Shown: positions 18,437-28,166 of the stretch, piece by piece
Layout: the number at the start of each line of letters is the position of its first letter
Numbering within the stretch: the first letter of the stretch is position 1
Assembly (NCBI RefSeq): GCF_000281045.1
Contig: NW_008246075.1
Coordinates: 34,054 to 83,836, forward strand
Reading direction: 5' to 3'
Length of the DNA stretch: 49,783 bases
Origin: Saprolegnia diclina VS20
Lineage: Eukaryota; Oomycota; Saprolegniomycetes; Saprolegniales; Saprolegniaceae
The notes under the pieces: generated by a model
Told to the model about the DNA's origin: nothing
Database searches by the model: none
The model's input: the letters and a program-made list of their open reading frames with translations, nothing else
Made by a program: the position numbers and the translations under genes

Positions 18437-21400
18437 TTAGCACAAGAGGGCTCTCGAGAGCGTGTGGAGTTCGGACGACGAGAGGACGACCTTGACGGGA
18501 TTGCACTTGCCATGCGGACCTGGGAACGTCAGGCGGCCGACGCGCGCCGGCACATCGATCGCGGATATGTGGACGCTGTCGACGCTGCGGCCAGAGAATG
18601 CGACTTCGTTGGCGTGGACCGCCGCAATCACGTCGGCGCCAAAGCCTTCGGTGGCGGCTGTCGACGCAATTTCGGCGCGCAGCGTCTCGATCGTCTTGGC
18701 GAGCGGCACGATCGATGACGTCGCCGGCGACGTCATGGCGGTCGCGCCTCCGACCACGTACAAGGACGGGAGCGACGCCATTGCGAGCACTTGGCTCTCG
18801 ACGCGGCGAACATTCTCGGCGCAGGCGGCGAGCTTGGAGGGCAGGCGCACGGGCGGCAGCGGCGCGATGGCGGCCTGGAGGCGTTCCAGAGCGGTCTCTT
18901 GTCGCAGCCGCTGCATTGAGACGTGCATCTCGGCCAAGGCGGCTTCGAGCGCCCGGACCTGACTGGACGAGACGGTCGACGACGACGAGGCTGCTGTCGA
19001 CGTCGCCTCTTTGGTCGTGGTCGGCGTCGACGGAAGGTCGCTGTTGCGCCGCAGCTGCTTGCGGAGCTGGCGGTGCGCGCTCTCGAGCGCCGCACGCTCC
19101 TTGTTTTGCTCGGACAACATTTGCTCAAACTGGGCGCGTTCGTGGGTCAGCTGCGACTGGAGCTTGCTCGTCACACTCGTTTCATTCGCGACTGCGTCAC
19201 TGAGGCGCGTCACGTCGTGTTCGAGCTTTTGCACAATGACGCGCGATTGGCTCTCGGTCTTCTCGAGTTCTTTGAGACGCGCCTGCAGCGTATGGCAGAC
19301 GTCGGTCGTCTCCTCCAGCGACGTCAGGAGCGTCGACGCGCTCGCGAGCTCGGTCCGCACCATCTCGGCGCGGAGTTCCCACGTCGGCTGGCGGCGCGCC
19401 GGCGGCACGGGGCTTGGCACCAATACGCACGCATCCGTGAGCGCGCCTTTGGCCACGGCCTTGTACAGCACCGAGAGTCGCTCCTTGAACGACTGCAGCT
19501 GTGTCTCGGTCGTTAGCTCCCCGCTCTCGAGTGCGTACGCCTGCAAATGACCCAGGACGTCGCCGCCGACAACCGTCGCCAGCACATGCTGGTGTTCGCC
19601 CGCGTCGTCGTCGTCGCCACTCGATGCGTCGCCGCCGAGGTCCAGCTCGGCGCGCCGCGCGACTTGAAGCGCAAGGTTCCACACGGCGCCCCGGAGCTCG
19701 AGCGGAAGGTCGTCATGCAAAAACGCAATCGCGCAGTGCAGCGAGAGGATCGAGGCGTGGGCCTGCGCTTGGAGCTTGATGAGCGACGCTTGCGTCACCT
19801 GCGTGAGCGGGAAGAGTGCACTCCACTCGGCCGCCACCGACAAGAGACGGTCCGACGACGACGGCTGCGCGTCACTGCCGCCACTCAAGCCACCGTCGAC
19901 ACCGAGCGAGACAAGGACACCGTCGAGCGCCACGTCGAGTTGGTGCGTCGATGGCCCGTCGAGCTGCACAAGAAGCGCCTGAAACGCCGTGTCGCCGGCG
20001 GTGTGCAGCGACTGCTGCGCGTGGGCAATGGCCAAGCGGACGTGCAACAAGCGCACGCCCAGCGCCCACTCGTACGCCAACCGAGCCTTCTCGAGCGGAT
20101 TCCCGAGGACGTCGGACGTGAGCGACGAGACGTTCTTGAGCACATGGTTGAGCACGACGTCGACGTTGCCGTGGAGGCGCGAGAGCAGCAGTCGGACCTT
20201 GAGCGACCGGTCGTCCGCCTCGGTAAAGACGGACGACGGCAGAAGCGACCGCAACCACGTTGCTTCGACCCGTGCGCTCTCAGCGGCCACCTTGGCGCGC
20301 GCCGCCTCGACCGTGCTCGCGCGCGCAGTGGCCAATGCCTGGCGCAAGCTCAGCGTTTGGCTCAGCACCGCGTGCGTCGTGTCCTTCATCGACTCGAGCT
20401 CGCCGGCTTCGAGTCGGAGCTTTTCGCGGAGCGCCGACATTTCTTCGCGGTTCCTGTGCGCGAGTTCGCGGAACCGATGCACGGTGCGTTCTTTGTCGTC
20501 GACGTTGGCTTGGGCGGACGCGAGGCGCTCGTGGAGCTCGGTGACTTTGGTGCGCAGCGTCAGAAGCTCGGACCGGAGGTCCTTCTCGAGCAAGTCGTGC
20601 TGGTGCTCCATCTCTTCGCTCATGTCTTTGAGGGCTTCGAGCGACGCGACCGACGCTTCGAGGTCGGCGACACGCTCGCCAAGACTCAGGTTCTTCTCGG
20701 TGAGCGCTTCGACCATGGCCTCGTACGCGCTGGCGACATCGAGCATCTCCTTGAGCTCGTCGTTTTCATGCGCCACCTTGGCCATCTTGGCCGACACGAC
20801 CTCGACTTCGTCGCGATAGCTCGCGAGCTCGTTCGCTTGGCGCGACGCCTCCTTGAACGACTTGGTCAGCTCCATCTTCTCATCGGCGTATCGGTCGTGG
20901 AGCGCCTTGATTGCTGTACGGAGCTTGGCGTTCTCTTCGTGAACGCTGCTCGAATGGACGTCCAAGGGCATGTGCGACGAGTCGCCGGCGATCTCGGCAG
21001 CCAGCGTGAGCTTCTCGACCTCCATCTCGGCGTCTTCGAGCCGCTCTTCCGCAATCTCCTTGTCCATTGCGAGCGTCTCCTTCTCCAGCGTCAGCATCTC
21101 GACCGTGTCGTGGAGGTCGGCGAGCTGCGCGTTGAGCGTCTCGATCTTGCGGGCCGCCGCCGACGCCTTGGCTTGGGCCTGTGCGACCTCGTCCGTCCGC
21201 GCTTGTTCGGACGCAGTAAACTGCGCGTTGCGATTCCGGAGCGCGACGAGCTCGGACGTTGCGGCTTGCAGCTCGTGCAGTTGCTTGTCGAGTGCTGCTT
21301 GGAACGACGCTTCTTTGTCCTCGATCGTCTTTTCGAGCTTTGTGACCTTGATTTCAAAGTCCTTGCGCATCTTGGCGGCGAGTGCAATGCCTTCGTCGCG

Positions 21401-22102
21401 CAGCTCACGCACCTTCTCGTCGTACTCGGCCCTGGCGTCGAGCACCGAAGTCGAGGCTGCGGGTGCCGGTGTCGGCGCCTTTTGCGCTTCGAGGAGCTCG
21501 GCTTGGAGACTGGCAATGCGCTCGTTCTTGAGCTCGAGGTCGTGCAAGAGATTCTCAATCTTGTCATGCGCGTGCTCAAGGGCTTCGTGCTCGTCGATCG
21601 ACCGAATGGAGCGTGTCGAGCGCGTCGACTCGGTCGGCGACGGAGGAAGTGAGAGCGGTGCTGGCGCGGCCGCGCGCCGGGACGGCGACGAAGGTACTGT
21701 GAGGCTCGAGCGTCGCGTGAGCGGGCGGTCGGTCGGGAGGCGCGGGCTGGTCTTTTTAGCTGGCGCTGGCGCAGCGGGCGGCGTGAGCGACGTCGTCGAT
21801 GACCGCTTCTCGCGCATCTGCAGCAGGCGGCTCGTCGCCGACGATGATGTTGACGTCGTCGTGCCATGCGTCGGCGGCGTCGAGCCACCACGCGCGAGCC
21901 GGACTTGGGACTTTTTGGCAAACAGGCCAAAGTTGGGTTCGCACTGGAAGTAGCGCACGCCGTTGATCTCGCCGTCGTTCTTGCCTTCGGGCGCATCGAG
22001 CTCGACGCCGACCCAGTCGCCCTGCGCAAACTCGGTCGTCCCGAGGAAGCGGACGACGCCGGTCTTGCCGCCGACGACGAGGACGCGGCTCCCAAGCTCC
22101 AT
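18437..22102 (-). CDS. DCTN1: Dynactin subunit 1 (p150-Glued)
   Basis: p150-Glued is the large dynactin subunit that links cytoplasmic dynein to microtubules and cargo. It is encoded in one exon of 1221 codons. I chose the ATG at 22102 because the CAP-Gly domain begins at once: MELGSRVLVV, then GKNDGEINGVRYFQCEPN, at about residues 5-65. This is the microtubule- and EB-binding motif. A Ser/Pro/Arg-rich basic stretch follows at about 70-190. Long heptad-rich coiled coils run from about 200 to 600, with the family's conserved region around LRTAIKALHDRYADEK and AKVAHENDELKEML. A globular, helical middle and a second coiled coil near 960-1090 follow. The length is close to animal p150 (about 1280 aa). 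Lack of introns in 3.7 kb contrasts with neighbours of 5-16 exons. Confidence 0.94.
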   Translation of the reverse strand: MELGSRVLVVGGKTGVVRFLGTTEFAQGDWVGVELDAPEGKNDGEINGVRYFQCEPNFGLFAKKSQVRLARGGSTPPTHGTTTSTSSSATSRLLQMREKRSSTTSLTPPAAPAPAKKTSPRLPTDRPLTRRSSLTVPSSPSRRAAAPAPLSLPPSPTESTRSTRSIRSIDEHEALEHAHDKIENLLHDLELKNERIASLQAELLEAQKAPTPAPAASTSVLDARAEYDEKVRELRDEGIALAAKMRKDFEIKVTKLEKTIEDKEASFQAALDKQLHELQAATSELVALRNRNAQFTASEQARTDEVAQAQAKASAAARKIETLNAQLADLHDTVEMLTLEKETLAMDKEIAEERLEDAEMEVEKLTLAAEIAGDSSHMPLDVHSSSVHEENAKLRTAIKALHDRYADEKMELTKSFKEASRQANELASYRDEVEVVSAKMAKVAHENDELKEMLDVASAYEAMVEALTEKNLSLGERVADLEASVASLEALKDMSEEMEHQHDLLEKDLRSELLTLRTKVTELHERLASAQANVDDKERTVHRFRELAHRNREEMSALREKLRLEAGELESMKDTTHAVLSQTLSLRQALATARASTVEAARAKVAAESARVEATWLRSLLPSSVFTEADDRSLKVRLLLSRLHGNVDVVLNHVLKNVSSLTSDVLGNPLEKARLAYEWALGVRLLHVRLAIAHAQQSLHTAGDTAFQALLVQLDGPSTHQLDVALDGVLVSLGVDGGLSGGSDAQPSSSDRLLSVAAEWSALFPLTQVTQASLIKLQAQAHASILSLHCAIAFLHDDLPLELRGAVWNLALQVARRAELDLGGDASSGDDDDAGEHQHVLATVVGGDVLGHLQAYALESGELTTETQLQSFKERLSVLYKAVAKGALTDACVLVPSPVPPARRQPTWELRAEMVRTELASASTLLTSLEETTDVCHTLQARLKELEKTESQSRVIVQKLEHDVTRLSDAVANETSVTSKLQSQLTHERAQFEQMLSEQNKERAALESAHRQLRKQLRRNSDLPSTPTTTKEATSTAASSSSTVSSSQVRALEAALAEMHVSMQRLRQETALERLQAAIAPLPPVRLPSKLAACAENVRRVESQVLAMASLPSLYVVGGATAMTSPATSSIVPLAKTIETLRAEIASTAATEGFGADVIAAVHANEVAFSGRSVDSVHISAIDVPARVGRLTFPGPHGKCNPVKVVLSSSELHTLSRALLC

Positions 22103-23010
22103 CGTCGTTTTGGATTTTATTTTATTTTTATTGCCGCAGCGTCGCCGATCTTGTGCGTGGCCTTTGAAATAATACCATACAAAGAACAAATGAGTGGAAT
22201 AAAAATACTTGAGCTGGAGATTCCCTCAAAGCAGTCGACACTCAATTGTAAAAAAGGAAACAAATGAACGTGGCGACGCGGCCACCGTCACACTGGGACT
22301 GCCAGGCGTCGCAGCGATACTAGTGCGATCGCAGCCCGCGACCATCTCTAGACGCAGAAGACAACGGTTTGTCTCTGCTGCTCCACCGCACTCGGTCGGC
22401 CAATGCGAGGATGCACCTGCGGCTTTCATCCGGATAAAGGACGTATGTTTTGTATGCAATACAAACGACAAGTGCCGGGCCGATCTTCCGGATAAACATG
22501 ACCATGGCGATCTTCAGACTTGAAATTTGTATATGAAACATTTCGCATCCTGTGAAACGTTTTACTTGAAGTTTGTATGCTCGTGGCGGGCGGCGGGATT
22601 GGGTTCAGGACTGTGAGCCACGCTACTCAAGTTGCCCGGAAGGACCGATGGCAACCCACCCGCGCCGTACGCGCAACTAGACGGCCCAGCTAGCTGCAGC
22701 CATGGTGGCGGCGCCCGGCGACGGCCAAGCCTCCGGTATCCGCAGCGCGGCCGGACGAAGCGCGTCGACGAACCCCGCGACGATCCCAGTACTCGACACG
22801 CTCGACGACGACATGGACAGGTGATTGCCCCTCGACCGGTTACCAGACATGTGTCTCATCGGGACGCATAAGGTTTGCACGCGAGGTCGCTTGAAGAACC
22901 GAGCGGGTCGGTCCACAGAGGAATATTCCTTGAGAACATTCCGTGGGTGCGCATCGTCCGATAACGGGCCTCCGGATACCGGTACCAGGTTGGCGTCACA
23001 AAATCAAAGC
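22103..23010. other. Intergenic, no gene seen
   Basis: About 0.9 kb between divergent genes (dynactin and the acetyltransferase). It holds a small inverted repeat TTTGTAT-gca-ATACAAA near 22449 and two copies of TCCGGATAAA (near 22430 and 22488). Open frames here are short and do not show the neighbours' codon bias. Confidence 0.45.
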
Positions 23011-23673
23011 ATGGCTGTCACCCTGGAGCTGGCGACGGCGGCTGACGCCGACGCACTCGCCGCTGTCCACGCGGCCGCCTTTGCGCACGAGCCCGTGACG
23101 CTGCTCAAGTCACTCAGCCCTGCGTACAACCACTACGACCAGATGCTGCCAGCGATCCAGTACTGGCTGCGCACGCCGGACGCGACACCAATCATCAAGG
23201 CCGTCGATGCCGAGACCAAGTCGCTGCTGGGCTGGGTGTGCTGGCGCCTCTCGGCCACTGCATCAATCGACGGCGCCATTCCCGAGCCAACGTCGCAAGA
23301 TTACCCGCAGACGCCCGACGGTCTCGGGCAGTTTACGAGCGCGCACATGAGCTACTGGCAGCGGTCGCTTGCGCCGACGCTGCTGCCGTCGCCGCACCGG
23401 ATCCTCATTTCAATCACGATTGCGCCGGCGCATCAACGCGCGGGCGTCGGCAGCGCGCTTCTCGCATGGGGTCTTCGAGACAATCTCCCGATCTGGGTGC
23501 ACGCAAGCGAAGTGGGCAACCCGTTCTTTGCCAAACACGGCTTTACCGAGCGGGCGCGCGTGACGTTGCATCTCGACGACTGGGCGCAAGGCGCCTCGCC
23601 GCCCAGCACGCTCAGTACATGGGGCACGACCACGTTTCGCTACATGGTCTACGAGCCGTCGTCGGCCCAGTAA
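23011..23673 (+). CDS. GNAT-family N-acetyltransferase
   Basis: A 220-aa acetyl-CoA-dependent acyltransferase. I chose the ATG at 23011 (MAVTLELATAADADAL) because it opens the first beta strand and helix of the GNAT fold. The upstream 62 in-frame codons are low-quality and unlike the gene. The acetyl-CoA pyrophosphate-binding motif is ISITIAPAHQRAGVGSALL, at about residues 130-150, with the expected Q/R-x-x-G-x-G/A core. HASEVGNPFFAKHGFTE is the typical fourth-motif region. The middle segment with YNHYDQMLPAIQYWLR and YWQRSLAP resembles fungal-type small-molecule GNATs. The substrate is not predictable. It is single-exon and intact. Confidence 0.88.
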   Translation: MAVTLELATAADADALAAVHAAAFAHEPVTLLKSLSPAYNHYDQMLPAIQYWLRTPDATPIIKAVDAETKSLLGWVCWRLSATASIDGAIPEPTSQDYPQTPDGLGQFTSAHMSYWQRSLAPTLLPSPHRILISITIAPAHQRAGVGSALLAWGLRDNLPIWVHASEVGNPFFAKHGFTERARVTLHLDDWAQGASPPSTLSTWGTTTFRYMVYEPSSAQ

Positions 23674-23715
23674 AAGGGACCGGTACAGCAAGCTTGCACC
23701 GATCATTTTGTGTCG

Positions 23716-24030
23716 TCATGCCTGCTTGAGCGTACTAACTGTTAAAAGGCCAACCGTACTAGTATGCACAGCATCGTTGTTCTTGTCTTGCAGATCATCG
23801 ACAGCGTAGCGACGGCGACGGACCGTGGCCGAGTCGGTGTCGTGAACGACGATGGGACGACCGGTCGCTGCACTGATCGCGGCAGCACGACTACCGCAAG
23901 CGATCTGAGGACGAGCAACGGAGGTGTGGTTGTTGCCGCCTGTCTACCGCATCGGCAATGTTCCGTGAGGAACACGCGCGAACAGGTCTGCACGGATCGC
24001 GTTGGAATTTGCGTATGCGCCGCTTGTGGT
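23716..24030 (-). pseudogene. Unrecognised coding relic with an in-frame TAG
   Basis: A minus-strand frame ending in TGA at 23716-23718 shows strong G/C third-position bias. It reads ARPQIACGSRAAAISAATG, then RPIVVHDTDSATVRRRRYAV. A TAG at 23944-23946 interrupts it. Upstream of the TAG the same frame continues with SGAYANSNAIRADLFARVP. No splice removes the TAG while keeping frame. I read this as the 3' part of a dead gene of unknown family; a missed intron or read-through are alternatives. The remaining gap to 24639 shows no other gene. Confidence 0.35.
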
Positions 24031-24533
24031 GGGCCAGGCCCAGCGATAGCGCTGATGTGGCCGCGTGGACCTTCTGCTCGGTGCCCTTGTGACGACGACG
24101 TTGAGACCTTTGCTGGCAAGGCGGCGATGATGCAGCGTCATCATCGGTCGCCAAAGTGAAATGCTCGTCAAAGGGCGGAGGGCAGGGACCACGCATCGCC
24201 GCCATGTTGGTGTTGAGTGTCATTAGGATGTCTCTAGCAACAACGCACTATGTTTGACAGGAGACGAAGCAGCCTTCCCAAGAGCGACGGCGACACCGCC
24301 GGCCCAGGTGAAGCGACGAGCGGAGCCAGCGTGCACTAGTCCCGGTATTGCTGCTGTACACCGCTGACAACGTCTCAGGACTAGCCTTTCTCGTACTGAT
24401 AACGTTAACCATCGAGTCGAGTAGATCGCAGTCGCTAGTAGCCCTAATCCTACTAGACCCGAGGGCGACAGCTGGCGGGCCGGCCCTTCGAAACTATTTG
24501 CGTTCGTAATCCCAAAGATTTCAATGGTTTCGA

Positions 24534-24538
24534 CCAAT
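24534..24538 (+). promoter_or_regulatory. CCAAT box upstream of the DegT-type gene
   Basis: GACCAATCA lies about 100 bp before the ATG at 24640. It is the same core and flank as the CCAAT boxes of the kinase and RidA-like genes. Confidence 0.35.
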
Positions 24539-24639
24539 CACCGCGCGCGTAGCTCGTATCCGGCGTCCGGATACAAGAAGCAGTGCAACGTCGACGCCAT
24601 TTTTGCAACGTCGCCGACGGCTAGCAGCAGCAGAGCACC

Positions 24640-26450
24640 ATGGCCCTCAAGCCCTTTGGTAGACGCATGCTCGGAGCGGTCCTCTCATGGCATGGGCGTA
24701 GGCAAGATGGAAGAGTACACGGGCAGCGTTCCGTGGGCCATCTTCCCGCGCAAGCGCCTCGACATTACGTACGCGGACATTGTCTCGGGCATCTCGAGCT
24801 GCTTCTACCTGCGCGACAGCCAGCGCGCGTCGCTCACGAACAACGTCGAGATGCTCTGGGATCCGTCGGGCCATGGGCTCGTCTGCCTCTCCGTGCGGTA
24901 CGCTGCCGCCATCGCGCGAGATGCTGGCTCATTGTGCTGCTATGTTGTAGCACTGGCTTTGACCTCTTTCTGCAGACAATGAACTACCCGAAGGGCAGCG
25001 AGATCATTTGCTCGTCGATTACGATTCCCGACATGATCAAGGTCCTTCACCACCACGGCCTCGTCGCTGTGCCCATCGACTTGGACGACAAGACGCTTGC
25101 GATGCAGACCGAGACGCTGGCCGCCGCCGTCACCGACGTACGACATGCCAATACTCAACGAGTGTCTCATCTTTCCGTCGATAGAAAACCAAAGCCATCT
25201 TGGTCGCGCACATCTTTGGCACGCTCACGAACCTCGACCCGGTCGTCGAGTTTGCCGACGCACACAAGCTCCTCGTGATCGAGGTCTCTCACACCATATC
25301 CCATGCATTCCACGCAACTTGTGGGCATAGGACTGCGCGCAAGCCTACTGCGGCCCGTCGTACAAGGGCCACCCGAAGGCTGACGTGTCCATGTTCAGCT
25401 TTGGCACGATCAAGACGTCGACGGCGTTTGGCGGCGCCATGTTCCGCGTCCTCAACAACGACATTCTCGACGGCATGAAGCGCCGCAACAACCGCTACGA
25501 GCCACGCTCGCGCATGTTCTTTCTCCAGCGCCTCGTCAAGTACAGTGCGCTCCATGGCATGACGTCGCCGCCGCTCTTTGGTCTCTTCCTCAAGGCCTGT
25601 CGCCAACTCGGCTGTACGTTGTCCCTTGTTTTCCTATGATTTTCGCGTGATTTTCAGGTAATTTCCCGATTTTTCTCATGCATGTGTGATTGTAGACAAC
25701 CACGATGAAGTCATTACGTCGCAGATCCGCGGCTTTAGCGGCGGCGACCTCATCACGCTCCTGCGCCAGCGCCCGTCGATGCCGCTCCTCGGGCTCCTCC
25801 ACCGCAAGCTCTCGACGTACGACCACGCCTACGTCCTCGAACGCAAGTACGTTGGCAATGACGAGACCGTATATCGCATAACCTTCGGGCAGGGCCAAGA
25901 GTGAGCTCCTCGAGCGCCTCATCAAGGACGTCCCGCAAGCGTCGGTGCGTACTGAAGCATCGCGCCTGCTTATCATCCATGGAGACACGGCATATGAACC
26001 ATACTCGTAGGTCCCCGGCAACCTCGCACGCAACCACTACTACTGGCTCTTCCCTGTTGTGTGCCCCGAGCCGAAGCGCGTCGCCGCCCTCATGATCCAA
26101 GACGTACGTCAATGTTGCGTGTATCTAGTTGCTCATGGTGCCGGATAGGGGTTTGATGTGACGTCGGGCGCGACGCAGCTCGCCTTTGTGCCGCAGTACG
26201 CCGACGTGTTATGACGGATCGCCGGTTCTCATAAGTTGTGTGCGATTAGCCCCACGAACGCAGCGTTTGACCCGGTCAACGCCAAGGCCATCATGCAAAA
26301 GTAGGTTTCGCACATCGTCGGCAAGAGCTCACGGGTTGGCGTAGCCTCGTGTACTTGCCCGTGACGGCCGAGATGCCCAACTGGGCCGTCGAGAAGATGG
26401 CCAAGTCCTTTGCCAAGGCTGTCGGCGCCGTCTCGCGCGCCAAGCTCTAG
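24640..26450 (+). CDS. DegT/DnrJ/EryC1/StrS-type PLP enzyme (11 exons)
   Basis: Exons are 24640-24658, 24702-24897, 24951-25137, 25185-25283, 25331-25613, 25696-25846, 25893-25944, 26011-26103, 26149-26207, 26250-26300 and 26345-26450. The total is 432 codons including stop, with phases matching at all ten junctions. The fold-type I PLP features are visible. VIEDCAQAYCG has the aspartate (about 168) expected to bind the pyridine nitrogen. SMFSFGTIKTSTAFGG has the candidate PLP lysine (about 195). GFDLFLQTMNYPKGSEII opens the large domain. Bacterial relatives aminate nucleotide sugars; the eukaryotic substrate is unknown. YNHDEVITSQIRGFSGGD and NHYYWLFPVVC belong to the small domain. The donor at 25284 (GTCTCT) is weaker than the rest. 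A bacterial origin long ago is possible, but ten introns mean it is no recent arrival. Confidence 0.85.
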
Positions 26451-26866
26451 ACGCACCCATGAGACGCACCAAAATTCACCGAGTGAACGGTTGAACACGA
26501 TGTACATGCCTGCACTACGATTATGTTGTATTCCTTGAACTATGATGGACAATATTTGTCCAACATCTTCGCGTACGCCCTTGGCGATCAGCACGGTGAC
26601 GTAGCGTCTCTCGCAGCGCCGTGGACCTCGAAATGATGTCCTTCTGGGAGTGAGATAAATGATATAGTTGCGCTACTAGATCTGGACCACGAGTGCGTGC
26701 ATTGTCAGATCTGGTTTGCAGTCGTTCGCGGCGAATTGTGAATCATTCGTGGTCTCTTGACGTCACACCGAGTCGGTCGATCAGCTGCAAGGATCTGCTG
26801 GATGGTACTTTGTCGTAGAGTTCATTTTCTTTGTTTAGTACATTGGCTAATTACTTATTTCTACTG
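26451..26866. other. Intergenic, no gene seen
   Basis: This 0.4-kb gap lies between convergent genes. It is AT-richer than the genes, and I see no frame or repeat worth calling. Confidence 0.45.
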
Positions 26867-27860
26867 CTACAATAGGCTCAACTTGCGAGCTCTGGCCATC
26901 AAACCGCGCAGCAAAGTCTCTTCGAACTCGAGCGCCACGTCCCGTCGCCCCGAAGGGCATGGTACGAGGACCAAGTACGGCTCGGGCGCCATCGGCTGCC
27001 CCATCTCGATCGCGGTGATGGCGCGGACCAGCGTATCGATCGCTGCAACACGCTCATCTGGTGTCCAGAGCAGCGGCGGCGCGTGCAGGAAGTTGCTCGT
27101 CCGAAGAACACGGTGGAGGGTCGGCGCTTGGTGAAGAATGGCTTGCTGTAAAATCGCCATCGACGACTTAGTTTCGGAGCTCTGCGCGTTGGTGTCACCT
27201 TGGATGGCGGCTGAATCAGCCACAGGCGTAGGCACTGGTGCAGTCGGAATGCTGATCGTGTCGAGGGTCGTTCGGGTCTCGGGTTGAGCGGCTTGTTGCA
27301 GGCGTGCAATGGTCGCGTGTTGCTCGTCAATGGTCCGGTGCGCCGCTGGCGATCTCGAGTGGCGTTGCCGCCTTCGGGGCAGATGCCTCGAAGCGATCTG
27401 ATGCTGACATTGTCGCTGCGGGTGTCGCTGCGGGTGTCTTCTTGCGGGCAGCGACAGCAGGCTTGGTTGTCGTAGTCGTGGGACGGACCACGGCTGTCTT
27501 CTTGGGCTGCGGCTTGGAGCTCGGCACCGCGACGCGCGCTTTCTTGGCCTTGCGGCGCTGCTCGGTGGCGTAGAGAGCAGGGTACGTCTCGCGAAAGAGC
27601 TGCTCCTCGCGCGCGCGGCGCTTGGCCTCCTTGTCTTGGATGTACTGGCTGTTGTAGAGCATGGTGTTCTCGATACTGACGCGATGCAGGACTTCCTTGC
27701 GCTCGTTGTAAAATCGAGTTGCAGGTTTTTCCCATGCAAACCTGGCTTTTACCTCACAGCCTTTACAGTCCGATACGCCCAGGCCCATGCTTTTTGCGCT
27801 ATGAAAGCTCGGACCCTTACCACCATCGAACGGCAATATTGTAAGCTTTGACCTGGCCAT
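26867..27860 (-). CDS. Unrecognised Lys/Ala-rich protein with an unresolved frame change
   Basis: The first frame runs from an ATG at 27860 to a TGA near 27330. It contains ENTMLYNSQYIQDKEAKRR and FRETYPALYATEQRRKAKK, then an Ala/Thr/Lys/Pro-rich low-complexity stretch. A second frame then carries on to 26867 with RTIDEQHATIARLQQ, LLWTPDERVAAIDTLVRAI and EFEETLLRGLMARARKLSLL. Both parts look coding and overlap near 27330-27350. The only splice that would join them uses a weak GTC donor and a GAG acceptor (55 nt), so a frameshift is equally possible. A further intron may start at GTAAAAG near 27753, which makes the 5' end uncertain. I do not recognise the family. It lies convergent to the DegT-type gene. 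The 305-bp gap to 28166 shows nothing. Confidence 0.5.
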
Positions 27861-28166
27861 GGCATTTTGGGCAACGCTCAAGCTCGAGGACCGTGCAAGA
27901 TACGCTGTAACGAGAGGCTGCCACGTCATGAAACCGTCTGATTGCCAAACAACCTGCATCGCCATAAGCTTAGCTTTCGCAGACACTAGACATGTATGCT
28001 TCAAGAGTACTAGGTCTGGTCTGTACTACAAATGTATTATCATATCTCCCGAGAGATTACTCTCCACCGTCAAGGCACCGAGCGTCTCTAGCCGTTTAAA
28101 ATGGACAGGGTGTACATTCCGTAGTTGTTATGCATGCAGTGGATAGGGTCGACGATGATTAGCTGT

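Noticed and set aside
19547-21652. Plus-strand open frame of 701 codons opposite dynactin p150
   Set aside because: Antisense shadow with low-complexity Arg/Leu/Glu composition. The true gene is on the minus strand.
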